A DNA stretch of 64,000 nt, from contig NZ_SISK01000008.1 in NCBI RefSeq assembly GCF_004310345.1, positions 104,643 through 168,642 on the forward strand, in the 5' to 3' direction. Both the position numbers and the translations under genes were made by a program. Shown here piece after piece: positions 54,257 through 62,504 of the stretch. The notes beneath the pieces were generated by a model. It searched no databases and was not told the origin of the DNA. It saw nothing but the letters and a program-made list of their open reading frames with translations. The DNA is from Paracoccus subflavus (GTDB lineage Bacteria; Pseudomonadota; Alphaproteobacteria; Rhodobacterales; Rhodobacteraceae). Position 1 is the first letter of the stretch. Each line of letters opens with the position of its first letter.

Positions 54257-55522
54257 TCATGGCCCCGGTCGCAGCGGCGCGGCTGCAGGGTCGTGTGGCC
54301 CCGGCTCGGTCTGGCGCAGCAGGTCGGCGGCGGCCAGGGCGCTGCGCAACTCGCCCACGGTCATGCGGTCGTCGGTCATCGTCTCGCCCCGGCCACCGCG
54401 GATCGCGGCCTGGACGACCATGATGATGAAGACCAGAACGGCCGGCAGCAGGTCGATGGAAATGGCGCCCGCCCAGGCGGGAATGAAGTTGCCGGCATAA
54501 ACGATCACCGCGTCCGCCGCCGACAGGGGGGTATAGATCGCCTCGGACGGCTGGGGCAGGGCCAGAACCTCGGTCGCGGCGGCGGTCAGGGTCGCGGCGC
54601 GCTGTTCCACCAGGCTCAGCACCGAATTGATGGTGCTGTTCTGGCCCGCGCGGATGTCGGCGGATGACCCGTCCAGTTCGGGCAGGACCACCGCATCCGC
54701 CAGATCCTGCGCGGCGCGCGCGACCAGCGGCGCGGGGTTCAACTGGCGCAACTGGGTGATGAGGCCCGACAGTTCGACCGCGTCCTCGGAAAAGCGGACG
54801 GTGCGATCCTCGATCCCGCCGGGTTCGACCGACAGGCTGCGCATCCGGGCCAGGATGGTGTTGCCTTGGGCAAAGGCATCCTCGATCGGCTGGGCCACGA
54901 CGGTCATCTGATCCTCGAGCGCGGCAAGCTCGGCCCCCTTCTGGGTCAGGACACGGAACACCGCGCCGCGTCCGGAAAAGCCCGACAGCGTGCCGCCGGC
55001 CTCCTGCTCGGACAGGTCGTCGAAGCTCTGGCGGACGCGGGCCACGTCGCGCGACAGGGACTGGCCCGCCACGGCATTGGCATGGGCGCGTTCCAGGGCG
55101 GCCTGATACTGCTGCACGGTGGTCGCCATGTGGGTTTCCACGGCGGCGCCCCCGGCCAAGGCCGCGGCGTTCAGCCAGGACGACATGGCGATGATGGCCA
55201 CGCAGCCCAGGGCCATGGTCAGCAGCAGGCCGCCGCGTGCCGCCGCCGTCCGGACCGCGGGCAGCAGGCGCAGCATATAGGACCAGAAGACGAAGATCCC
55301 CACCGACACCGCGATCGAATAGGACAAAGCCGCAAAGGTCGTCCAGACGCCCGGATCGTCCAGCAGCGTCCGCACCCCCAGATAGGTATAGATCCCCGAA
55401 GCCGCCGCCAGCACGCCGAGCGCGGTCGAGGTAAAGGTATCCAGCCAGTCCAGATGCCGTTCCAGTTCCCGCGCATAGCGGTCGCCCGAGCGGGTGTCGG
55501 CGGTCGAGGGGGTGTCGCCCAT
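54257..55522 (-). CDS. Membrane protein with periplasmic helical domain, unknown function
   Basis: A 421-residue protein with three N-terminal helices (about 29-50, 62-83, 94-120), a long periplasmic or cytoplasmic helical domain rich in Q, E and R (about 125-340, with AALERAHANAVAGQSLSRDV), and one helix near 365-385. The C-terminus (TVGELRSALAAADLLRQ) is short and soluble. I do not recognise a family. It is coupled to the ClpP-like gene by one base, suggesting a membrane complex in which that protein is anchored. Confidence 0.65.
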   Translation of the reverse strand: MGDTPSTADTRSGDRYARELERHLDWLDTFTSTALGVLAAASGIYTYLGVRTLLDDPGVWTTFAALSYSIAVSVGIFVFWSYMLRLLPAVRTAAARGGLLLTMALGCVAIIAMSSWLNAAALAGGAAVETHMATTVQQYQAALERAHANAVAGQSLSRDVARVRQSFDDLSEQEAGGTLSGFSGRGAVFRVLTQKGAELAALEDQMTVVAQPIEDAFAQGNTILARMRSLSVEPGGIEDRTVRFSEDAVELSGLITQLRQLNPAPLVARAAQDLADAVVLPELDGSSADIRAGQNSTINSVLSLVEQRAATLTAAATEVLALPQPSEAIYTPLSAADAVIVYAGNFIPAWAGAISIDLLPAVLVFIIMVVQAAIRGGRGETMTDDRMTVGELRSALAAADLLRQTEPGPHDPAAAPLRPGP

Positions 55523-55731
55523 GGGCTTTCCGTGCGCAAGAAGATGATCGCCCGACTTAAGGGCAGGGGCGGCGGGCCGTCACCCCCGGCGCCGGTCACA
55601 GTTTGGCGAGACCGCCGCGCCCCCGCAAGGACCGGCCCGCAGGCTGTCTGCCGCCGATTGTCAAATGTCATGTGGCAGCCGGACCCGTCCCAAGATAAGG
55701 AAGGCGAAACAACCGATTGGTCGATGCCATC

Positions 55732-57219
55732 ATGACGGACGGGGCGACACTGCCGTTCCTGCAGGGGGGCGGGGAATGCGGGGCACTGCTGCGGCAGATG
55801 GACTGGTCGCGCCACCCGCTTGGCCATCCTGCCGAATGGCCGGACGAACTGGCCGTGCTGGCAGGCATCGTGCTGGCCTCGGCGCAGCCCATGTTCATCG
55901 TCTGGGGGCCGGACCGGATCACGCTTTACAACGATGCCTACAGCGTCATCGCGGGCAAGCGCCACCCCGCCGGTCTGGGTCGGCCCTTCCACGAGATGTG
56001 GTTCGATATCTGGAACGACGTGGGTCCGCTGATCGCGGCCGCCTATCAGGGCGTGGGCACCGCGAAGGATGAACTGCAGTTGATGCTGCATCGCAACGGT
56101 TATCCTGAAAAGGCGCATTTCACCTTTTCCTACAACCCGGTGCGCGACCGCAGCGGACAGGTGGTGGGGATGCTCTGCGCCTGCCTCGAAACCACCGCCT
56201 CGGTCGCCCTTCGCGACGCCCAGCAGGCCGAGCGCAGGGACTTCCTGCAGGTCTTCGAGGTGGCGCTTGGCGCGGTGGCCCTGCTGGACGGCCCGGACCA
56301 TGTGTTCCGTTTTGTGAACAGCGACTATGTCAGGCTGGTGGGTCGTCACGATATCATCGGCAAGACGGTCCGCGAGGGCCTGCCCGAGATTGTGGACCAG
56401 GGCTTCATCGCCATTCTGGACAAGGTCTTCCGGACGGGCGAATCCCATATCGGGCGCAACATCCCCGTGACGCTGCAATCCAGCCCCGATGCCGCCCCGC
56501 GCGAACATTTTCTGGACTATCTGTTCCACCCGATCCGCGACGACGCAGGCGCCATCACCGGCATCTTCGTGCAGGCCCTGGACGTGTCCGAACGGGTGGA
56601 CGAGGAAAAGCGCCGCCAGATGATCCTGGGCGAACTGAGCCACCGGATGAAGAACCAGTTGGCCATGATCCAGGCAATCGTCAACCAGACGCTGCGCACC
56701 GCCACCGACCTGGCCACCGCGTCCGAGGTTCTGGGCGACCGCATCCGCGTCCTGTCGGGGGCCCACGACATCCTGATCCGGGGTCATGCCGACAGTACCA
56801 TGATCGGCGATATCGTCGCCAAGGTCCTGGCCCTGCATCAGGAATCCGGACAGGCGCGGTTCCGGGTCGAGGGTCCGCCCTTGTCGATAGCCTCGCGTCC
56901 GGCGCTGTCGCTGTCGCTGGTCCTGCACGAGCTGTCCACCAACGCGGTGAAATACGGTGCCCTGTCGAACAACGCGGGCCTTGTCCACATCCGGTGGGAG
57001 GTCGTCTCGGACGTTGCCGGGAATGACCGTTTCGTGCTGACCTGGACCGAAGAAGGCGGCCCGCCGGTGATCGCGCCCCGGACCCTGGGGTCGGGATCGC
57101 GTCTGATCCGGGCGGGGCTGTCGGGCACCACCGATTGCGAGGTCGAGATCGACTATCACCCCACCGGGCTGCTTTGCCGGATCAGCGCCGACCTGCGCAG
57201 CGTCCATACGGCAAACTGA
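55732..57219 (+). CDS. HWE-family histidine kinase with two PAS domains
   Basis: A 495-residue cytoplasmic sensor kinase without membrane helices. Residues about 45-160 and 180-295 are PAS domains (IVWGPDRITLYNDAYSVIAG; LLDGPDHVFRFVNSDYVRLV). The phosphoacceptor helix is ELSHRMKNQLAMIQAIVNQT near residue 305. The HWE catalytic domain has HELSTNAVKYGALS and IRWEV. Such kinases respond to light, redox or other cues and often feed general stress response. The ATG at 55732 is used; an in-frame TTG at 55717 is nearer to AAGGAAGG and is an alternative. No partner regulator is adjacent. Confidence 0.83.
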   Translation: MTDGATLPFLQGGGECGALLRQMDWSRHPLGHPAEWPDELAVLAGIVLASAQPMFIVWGPDRITLYNDAYSVIAGKRHPAGLGRPFHEMWFDIWNDVGPLIAAAYQGVGTAKDELQLMLHRNGYPEKAHFTFSYNPVRDRSGQVVGMLCACLETTASVALRDAQQAERRDFLQVFEVALGAVALLDGPDHVFRFVNSDYVRLVGRHDIIGKTVREGLPEIVDQGFIAILDKVFRTGESHIGRNIPVTLQSSPDAAPREHFLDYLFHPIRDDAGAITGIFVQALDVSERVDEEKRRQMILGELSHRMKNQLAMIQAIVNQTLRTATDLATASEVLGDRIRVLSGAHDILIRGHADSTMIGDIVAKVLALHQESGQARFRVEGPPLSIASRPALSLSLVLHELSTNAVKYGALSNNAGLVHIRWEVVSDVAGNDRFVLTWTEEGGPPVIAPRTLGSGSRLIRAGLSGTTDCEVEIDYHPTGLLCRISADLRSVHTAN

Positions 57220-57237
57220 GGCGGCCTGCTGAAGCGG

Positions 57238-57429
57238 TCAGGCGTCGGCCTTGACGATTTCCAGCGATACCCCCTCAAGCGGCGGCTGCGTGTTCTCGCG
57301 GGTCATGTAGTCGAAGGCGGCGTCATGGCTGGGAAACGCCATGGGGGCGGCCGTGGTGGAAAAATCGCGCCCATCCTCGGTCAGGCGGAAATGCGGGTTG
57401 TCGCGGCGACAGATCCAGTATTCGTCCAT
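57238..57429 (-). CDS. Small protein, unknown function
   Basis: A 63-residue frame starting MDEYWICRRDNPHFRLTEDG, convergent with the kinase gene at 18 bases. It looks like a small soluble beta-rich protein. I do not recognise it. The start is chosen because the upstream part of the open frame has no ribosome site and is arginine- and alanine-rich like shadow sequence. Confidence 0.45.
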   Translation of the reverse strand: MDEYWICRRDNPHFRLTEDGRDFSTTAAPMAFPSHDAAFDYMTRENTQPPLEGVSLEIVKADA

Positions 57430-57542
57430 GGCAGGTTCCCCATCGGCGTTCCGGGGCGCAGCATTGCAGCGTCCCGATGCCGGGCGCAAGACACCGCAAG
57501 CATCTGCGGCTGATGCACAAGAACGGATATTCCGGGAAGCGC

Positions 57543-57609
57543 CGATTTGACTTATATTTTTTCCATAATAATTAAAAACAATAAAAACAGGAAAATATAT
57601 TATTATTAA
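57543..57609 (+). promoter_or_regulatory. AT-rich island upstream of the secreted peptidase gene
   Basis: Nearly all bases from about 57543 to 57609 are A or T, in strong contrast to the rest of the window. It includes TTGACT at 57547-57552 and CATAAT at 57564-57569, but their spacing is only 11 bases, so I do not assign a promoter pair. Such a tract can be an UP element, a site for a nucleoid protein, or a scar of acquired DNA. It lies immediately before the peptidase gene. Confidence 0.6.
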
Positions 57610-57645
57610 ATGACCTGGGTGATTCTTTTTGGTGTCGAGGTTATC

Positions 57646-59157
57646 ATGTCATGCAGCCCTACTGCCGCCAAAGGCTGGTTTCCCCCTGTCCTGATTGCCA
57701 TTCTTGCGATCTGCGCCACCCCGATACAGGCGCAGCCCACCCCCGATTTCACGGTCAAGATGACGGTGCTGCGGCTTTCCGACAGTGGCGACGACAACGA
57801 TTCCCTGTCGGATTCCGATTTCTATGTGGCCGGGTCGTTCACGCCGCGCAACGGCACGGCAATTCCCTTTGAAAACGAGGCTGCCCGCCAGGAGGGCGAG
57901 GAAACGATTCATCCGAACTGGGAATTCGAATTCGATGTCCCCTCGACCAGCGGCGGGGGAGAGCTGCATTTCCGGGCGCTCGATTACGACAGCGGGCTGA
58001 ATTTCGGCGACGATACCACCATCGACGCGCGGCTGGATGTCGATTTCGGCAGTTGCGCCATCACCGGGAACGGCATTTCGACCACCTGCGGATGGGATAT
58101 CGCCATCAACCAGGGCGACAGCGCCACGCTCAGGCTCGAAGTGTTCTGGCCCCCCAGCTCACCAGGGCTTCTGGTGCGCTGTCTGCAAGACCCTCTGCTG
58201 CCCCGGCCCGGGGACGCGGTGACGATCGACATGGAGGTGCTGGACGGCGCCGGCGGGCCAAAGGTCGCCTCAGACCTGCAAATCCTGGTCAACAACACCA
58301 TCATGCAGCGGGCCACGGCGCAAAGCCAGACCGCCTATGCCTTTACGGCGAACGGACCGCATTTCGTCCTGCAATGCCGTGCCCGCAACACCGTCGGCGC
58401 CAATCCCGACGCGGAAATGGCCGATACCCGGTCGCGTCTGGTGCGCGTAGGCTTTCCCGCCGAACGCTGGAGCCCGGTCGGGGTCGCTGCATCCGCAGCC
58501 CGCGCCATCGACGTGGTGGTGCTGGTGGACCGCGATTTCGCCCCGCCTGCCGGCCTCACCGGTCTGTCCCTGCCCGAGGAGCCGGCCGTCCTGGCCGAAA
58601 TCCGTCAGGCGTTGTGGACCAGCTTCATGAACAACCCCTATGTGCTGGCGAACCAGCATCGCTTCAACTTCTGGCTGGGGCGGTCCACGGCCGATTTCCA
58701 GGGCACGGCCACCACCTGCATCCTGGTCCAGCCGCCCGAGGACTGGGACCAGTATGCCTTTGCCGATGTCGGCTGGATCGCCCACCGGGACGCCGCCATG
58801 CAGCGCGACTGTGCAGCCCCCAGCCTGCGGGCCTTTGGCGGCGCCACGAACGACGCGGCGGCGGCGGTGCATGAAACCGGCCATGTTCCCTTCGGCCTTG
58901 CCGACGAATACTGCTGCGACGGAGGCTATTTCCAGGCGCCCATGCTGCCCAATGTCTATAACGGCATCCAGGCCTGCACGAACGACCTGCCGACCGACGG
59001 CACGGCGGCGGTCTGCCGCAACATCACGGGCATGGTCTTTACCTCGGACCCCCTGCCCGATCTGATGACGGATGACCGGATGACCTTCAACCGCCTTGAC
59101 CGGCGGCGCGCCGACTGGCTGCTGGACCGTTGCGCCAACGCTGCCGAGGGATGCTGA
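57646..59157 (+). CDS. Secreted M64-like zinc metallopeptidase
   Basis: A 503-residue exported protein. A signal peptide ends near residue 30 (PPVLIAILAICATPIQAQ). An N-terminal beta-rich region follows (about 31-160), with the acidic DSGDDNDSLSDSDF that could bind calcium. The C-terminal catalytic domain has HETGH at 409-413 then GLADEY at 417-422, the HExxHxxxGLADEY pattern of peptidase family M64. Cysteine pairs suggest a periplasmic or outer location. The ATG at 57646 has GAGG at good spacing and gives a normal signal; an ATG at 57610 would add 12 residues. It is followed by a second secreted protein after two bases. Confidence 0.75.
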   Translation: MSCSPTAAKGWFPPVLIAILAICATPIQAQPTPDFTVKMTVLRLSDSGDDNDSLSDSDFYVAGSFTPRNGTAIPFENEAARQEGEETIHPNWEFEFDVPSTSGGGELHFRALDYDSGLNFGDDTTIDARLDVDFGSCAITGNGISTTCGWDIAINQGDSATLRLEVFWPPSSPGLLVRCLQDPLLPRPGDAVTIDMEVLDGAGGPKVASDLQILVNNTIMQRATAQSQTAYAFTANGPHFVLQCRARNTVGANPDAEMADTRSRLVRVGFPAERWSPVGVAASAARAIDVVVLVDRDFAPPAGLTGLSLPEEPAVLAEIRQALWTSFMNNPYVLANQHRFNFWLGRSTADFQGTATTCILVQPPEDWDQYAFADVGWIAHRDAAMQRDCAAPSLRAFGGATNDAAAAVHETGHVPFGLADEYCCDGGYFQAPMLPNVYNGIQACTNDLPTDGTAAVCRNITGMVFTSDPLPDLMTDDRMTFNRLDRRRADWLLDRCANAAEGC

Positions 59158-59159
59158 TC

Positions 59160-60002
59160 ATGGCCCGCCTGCTGTCCCTGATCCTGATCGCCGCGATACC
59201 CGTTCTGGTGGCCGCGCAGGAGCCGCCTTCGATCGAAGGCCAGATCGACCCGACGGCCTTTGACGATGGTCAGCGGTCCATCGTGCTGCGTGTTCCCCAT
59301 GGGGCGGCCATGCTGGAGCCGGCGTCCATTGCCCTGGTCAAGTCCCGCGCCAATGTGCGGCGCGGCGACGGGGGCGACATCCTGGTCGAGATCATCGACC
59401 GCCGCGGCAGTCTGATGGACCAGTGGAACGCCCCCCATCCCCACATGCGCAACGCGGAACGGCTGGCCGTCGAGGAGGCTCGCTATGTGCTGCCCTACAG
59501 CAAGGCCCTGTCGTCGGTGCGCATCACCGACCTGCAATCGGGGCAGGTCATGGAGGCACGGCTGGATCGGGCGATCGAGGATTTCTGTGCCGCCGAACCG
59601 GCCGACATCGCCTGCGACCAGATCGACCTGCAAGCCGATATTACCGCCGTGGACGGATCGCAGCGCAGCCTGCCTGTGTCCGAATTCACCCATGTCACCC
59701 TGCGTGCGACGTTCCAGAACCTCCAGGGCGAAACGGACGGGGTTTCGATGGCAATAGCGCCATTCTTCGTGTCGCCGAACCTGTCCGTCCAGACCGCCGA
59801 TCCGACCAGTTTTACGGAAGGGCGGGTGGACGGCAGCTATCGGCGGGTCGAACGGGTGACCTATCGCATCGCCTGCAATGCGCCGGGGCCGGGCCGAATC
59901 TTTCCCCAGGCCGTCATCGGGGCGACGGGCGGCCCGGCCGTGGTGGATGTCGATCCCGACAACAACCGCTTCAACACCATCCTGGACATCGACTGCACCT
60001 GA
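59160..60002 (+). CDS. Secreted partner protein of the M64-like peptidase
   Basis: A 280-residue protein with signal peptide MARLLSLILIAAIPVLVAAQ. The rest looks like two beta-sandwich segments, the second carrying DFCAAEPADIACDQIDLQAD and IACNAPGPGRIFPQAVIGAT with matched cysteines. No catalytic motif is visible and I do not recognise a family. It begins two bases past the peptidase stop, so both are one transcript; a cofactor, inhibitor or targeting partner is the simplest guess. Confidence 0.65.
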   Translation: MARLLSLILIAAIPVLVAAQEPPSIEGQIDPTAFDDGQRSIVLRVPHGAAMLEPASIALVKSRANVRRGDGGDILVEIIDRRGSLMDQWNAPHPHMRNAERLAVEEARYVLPYSKALSSVRITDLQSGQVMEARLDRAIEDFCAAEPADIACDQIDLQADITAVDGSQRSLPVSEFTHVTLRATFQNLQGETDGVSMAIAPFFVSPNLSVQTADPTSFTEGRVDGSYRRVERVTYRIACNAPGPGRIFPQAVIGATGGPAVVDVDPDNNRFNTILDIDCT

Positions 60003-60101
60003 TCGGCATCATGCGGGGGATTGCGCATTCCATTGCGGGCGGGGACGGACAAGTGGCGGTCCGTGGCCGCAACGGCGTCGAGAAGGGGGATTGCTTGCGC
60101 T

Positions 60102-60464
60102 TCAGGTCAGAAGCCGCGTCATCTCGGCCCGCAATTCGGACGGCTCGAAGGGCTTGGCGATGAAGCCGTCCGCGCCGAGCGCCAGGCCACGGCGTTTTTC
60201 GACCAGCGATCCGCGCGCGGTCATCAGCAAGATGCGCACCCCCGAAAGACCGGGATCGGCGCGCAGCAGTTCGACGATTTCGTAACCCGATATGTCGGGC
60301 AGCATCACGTCCAGCAGGACCAGGTCGGGGCGTTCCTTGCGGATCGTCGCCAGAGCGGCATTTCCCGTGGACAGGCGGGAATGGGCATGTCCGTCGCGCG
60401 TCAGCAGGAACTCCAGCGCCAGGGCGATGTTGTCCTCGTCCTCGACAACAAGAATCCTGGCCAT
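60102..60464 (-). CDS. Single-domain response regulator
   Basis: A 120-residue receiver protein without an output domain. The acidic pocket is EDED at 8-11, phosphoacceptor D52 in LVLLDVMLPDISGYE, T81 in LLMTARG and K104 in IAKPFEP. Such proteins act by protein contact or as phosphate sinks. It is downstream of the MHS-family transporter and acetyl-CoA synthetase on the same strand, with a hairpin between, so it could be linked with acetate control, but that is only position. Confidence 0.85.
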   Translation of the reverse strand: MARILVVEDEDNIALALEFLLTRDGHAHSRLSTGNAALATIRKERPDLVLLDVMLPDISGYEIVELLRADPGLSGVRILLMTARGSLVEKRRGLALGADGFIAKPFEPSELRAEMTRLLT

Positions 60465-60496
60465 GCGGGGTGCCTTTCCGGTCTGACGGATGGGGC

Positions 60497-60524
60497 GGCG
60501 GGCCGGAACGCATCCCGGCCCGCC
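60497..60524 (-). other. Hairpin between the MHS transporter and the response regulator gene
   Basis: Perfect ten-base arms GGCGGGCCGG and CCGGCCCGCC enclose an eight-base loop, seven bases after the transporter stop. No U-run follows on the minus strand, so full termination is doubtful; it may only protect the upstream mRNA end. Confidence 0.45.
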
Positions 60525-60530
60525 CGCTGA

Positions 60531-62327
60531 TTACAGGCCGTCGTCGGCGAAGATATCCTTTTTGTGGGTATTGTTCGGCACGAAGATGACGCCGATGATC
60601 ACCGTCATCACCGCGATCACGATCGCATACCACAAGCCCGCGTAGATGTTGCCGGTCTGGGCCGAGATCGCAAAGGCGGTCGCCGGCAGCAGGCCACCGA
60701 ACCAGCCGTTGCCGATGTGATAGGGCAGCGACAGGCCGGAATAGCGGATGCGGGTCGGGTACAGTTCCACCAGTTGCGCCGCGATCGGCCCATAGACCAT
60801 CGTCACCAGCACGATCAGATAGGTGAGGATCAGCACGACCTTGATGTTCTGGCCGTTGAAGATGTCAAAGAAGTGGTCGGCCTTGGCGACGGTGGTGTTG
60901 TCGGCCGCCGTCAGCGGATAGCCCGCCGCCGTGATCGCCGCGTTGATCTCGGCCGTGAAACGGGCCTTTTCGGCGGCAAGCGCTTCGCCGGTCAGGGCAT
61001 TGCCGTCATAGGCCTGCACGACCGTCTCGCCCACCTGGACCGAGGCCACGGTGCCCGCCGGGGCATCGACCGTTTCCTGGACGTTGACCGAGGACCGCGC
61101 CAGTGCCGCCTTGAGGATGTCGCAGCTATTGTTGAACTGCGCGGTGCCGACCGGGTTGAACTGGAACGAACAGTCGTCCGGCGCCGCCGTCACCGTGACC
61201 GGGGTTTCCTGTGCCGCGGACAGCGCCGGGTTGGCGACGCTGGTCAGCATCGGGAACACCCACATATAGGTCAGCGCGGCAAGCGCGCAGCCGCCCAGAA
61301 TGATCGGCTTGCGGCCGATGCGGTCAGACAGCGACCCGAAGAAGATGAACCCGGCGGTGCCCAGGATCAGCGACCAGGCAACAAAGACGTTGGCGCTGAA
61401 CTGATCGACCTTGATCACGTTCTGGATGAAGAACAGGGCGTAGAACTGGCCCGAATACCAGACCACGGCCTGCCCTGCCGTCAGGCCGAACAGCGCGATC
61501 AGGGCGATCTTGCCGTTCTTCCAGTTGCCGAAGGCTTCCGTCAGGGGCGCCTTGGACTGCGTGCCTTCTTCCTTCATCTTCTTGAAGGCGGGGGATTCAT
61601 TCATTTGCAGTCGGATATACAGCGAGATCAGCAGCAGGAAGACCGACCCCAGGAACGGGATCCGCCAGCCCCAGGCCCGGAACGGGTCCAGCATGACCTG
61701 GGCGCCCGTCGCGTCCAGCAGCGGCTGGCCATCCAGGCCCACCTGCGGAACCGCCGGGTAATTGGCGTTGACATAGGACGTGACCAGCAGGATCACGATC
61801 AGGGACAGCAGCAGGCCCAGGGTCGCGGTGGTCTGGATAAAGGCCGTGAAATAGCCACGCTGCCTTTGCGGCGCATGTTCCGCCACATAGACCGCCGCGC
61901 CGCCGTATTCGCCGCCAAGCGCCAGGCCCTGCAACATCCGCAGTGCGATCAGGATGATCGGCGCGGCGATGCCCCAGGATGCATAGCCCGGCAGCAGGCC
62001 CACCAGGAAGGTCGAGAAGCCCATGATCAGGATGGTGGCCAGAAAGGTGTATTTCCGGCCGATGATGTCGCCCAGCGATCCAAAGACCAGTGCGCCGAAT
62101 GGCCGCACCAGAAAGCCCGCCGCGAAAGCCAGCAGCGCAAACACGTTGCGCGTTGCCTCGGGGAAGGCCGTGAAGAACTGCGAGCCGATGATCGCGGCCA
62201 GCGAGCCGTAAAGATAAAAGTCGTACCATTCGAAGATCGTGCCCGCGGACGAGGCCAGAATGACCTTCTTTTCCTCGGACGTCATGGGACGCGAACGGGT
62301 CGTTGCGTCGGGCGATATGTAAGTCAT
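60531..62327 (-). CDS. MHS-family transporter with a large extramembrane insertion
   Basis: A 598-residue member of the metabolite:H+ symporter branch of the MFS. Helix 1 carries SAGTIFEWYDFYLYG and the loop motif GSLGDIIGRKYTF follows; LALGGEYGGAAVYVAEHAP and SDRIGRKPIILGG are family blocks. Typical members have about 430-550 residues. Here an extra soluble stretch of about 120 residues (about 385-505), with DDCSFQF and NNSCDILKAAL, sits between late helices and should face the periplasm. AGGAGGAGG precedes the ATG at 62327. It is downstream of acetyl-CoA synthetase, so a carboxylate such as acetate or propionate is plausible. Confidence 0.82.
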   Translation of the reverse strand: MTYISPDATTRSRPMTSEEKKVILASSAGTIFEWYDFYLYGSLAAIIGSQFFTAFPEATRNVFALLAFAAGFLVRPFGALVFGSLGDIIGRKYTFLATILIMGFSTFLVGLLPGYASWGIAAPIILIALRMLQGLALGGEYGGAAVYVAEHAPQRQRGYFTAFIQTTATLGLLLSLIVILLVTSYVNANYPAVPQVGLDGQPLLDATGAQVMLDPFRAWGWRIPFLGSVFLLLISLYIRLQMNESPAFKKMKEEGTQSKAPLTEAFGNWKNGKIALIALFGLTAGQAVVWYSGQFYALFFIQNVIKVDQFSANVFVAWSLILGTAGFIFFGSLSDRIGRKPIILGGCALAALTYMWVFPMLTSVANPALSAAQETPVTVTAAPDDCSFQFNPVGTAQFNNSCDILKAALARSSVNVQETVDAPAGTVASVQVGETVVQAYDGNALTGEALAAEKARFTAEINAAITAAGYPLTAADNTTVAKADHFFDIFNGQNIKVVLILTYLIVLVTMVYGPIAAQLVELYPTRIRYSGLSLPYHIGNGWFGGLLPATAFAISAQTGNIYAGLWYAIVIAVMTVIIGVIFVPNNTHKKDIFADDGL

Positions 62328-62504
62328 CTGTCCTCCTCCTGTTATGCCGGCCGGTGGCTGGCAGGAAATTTCGACGCTCAAGCCTTCTTGGATCGCGGTT
62401 GGACCAAGCCGAAACCTCTGACCGGGATTGCTCGTCGGGCAGGTCTGGCGGCACCCGGTCCTCCTCCGGAGGCCGCCTTGTCATGAAGGTGCGGCGACCC
62501 CCCG

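Noticed and set aside
57547..57569. TTGACT and CATAAT in the AT-rich island as a sigma-70 promoter pair
   Set aside because: The spacing is 11 bases, too short for a functional -35/-10 pair.
57543..57609. AT-rich tract as a prophage or transposon attachment site
   Set aside because: No integrase, transposase, terminal inverted repeats or target duplications are seen nearby.
60497..60524. Hairpin as an intrinsic terminator
   Set aside because: The stem is strong but no U-run follows on the transcribed strand, so it is listed only as a hairpin.
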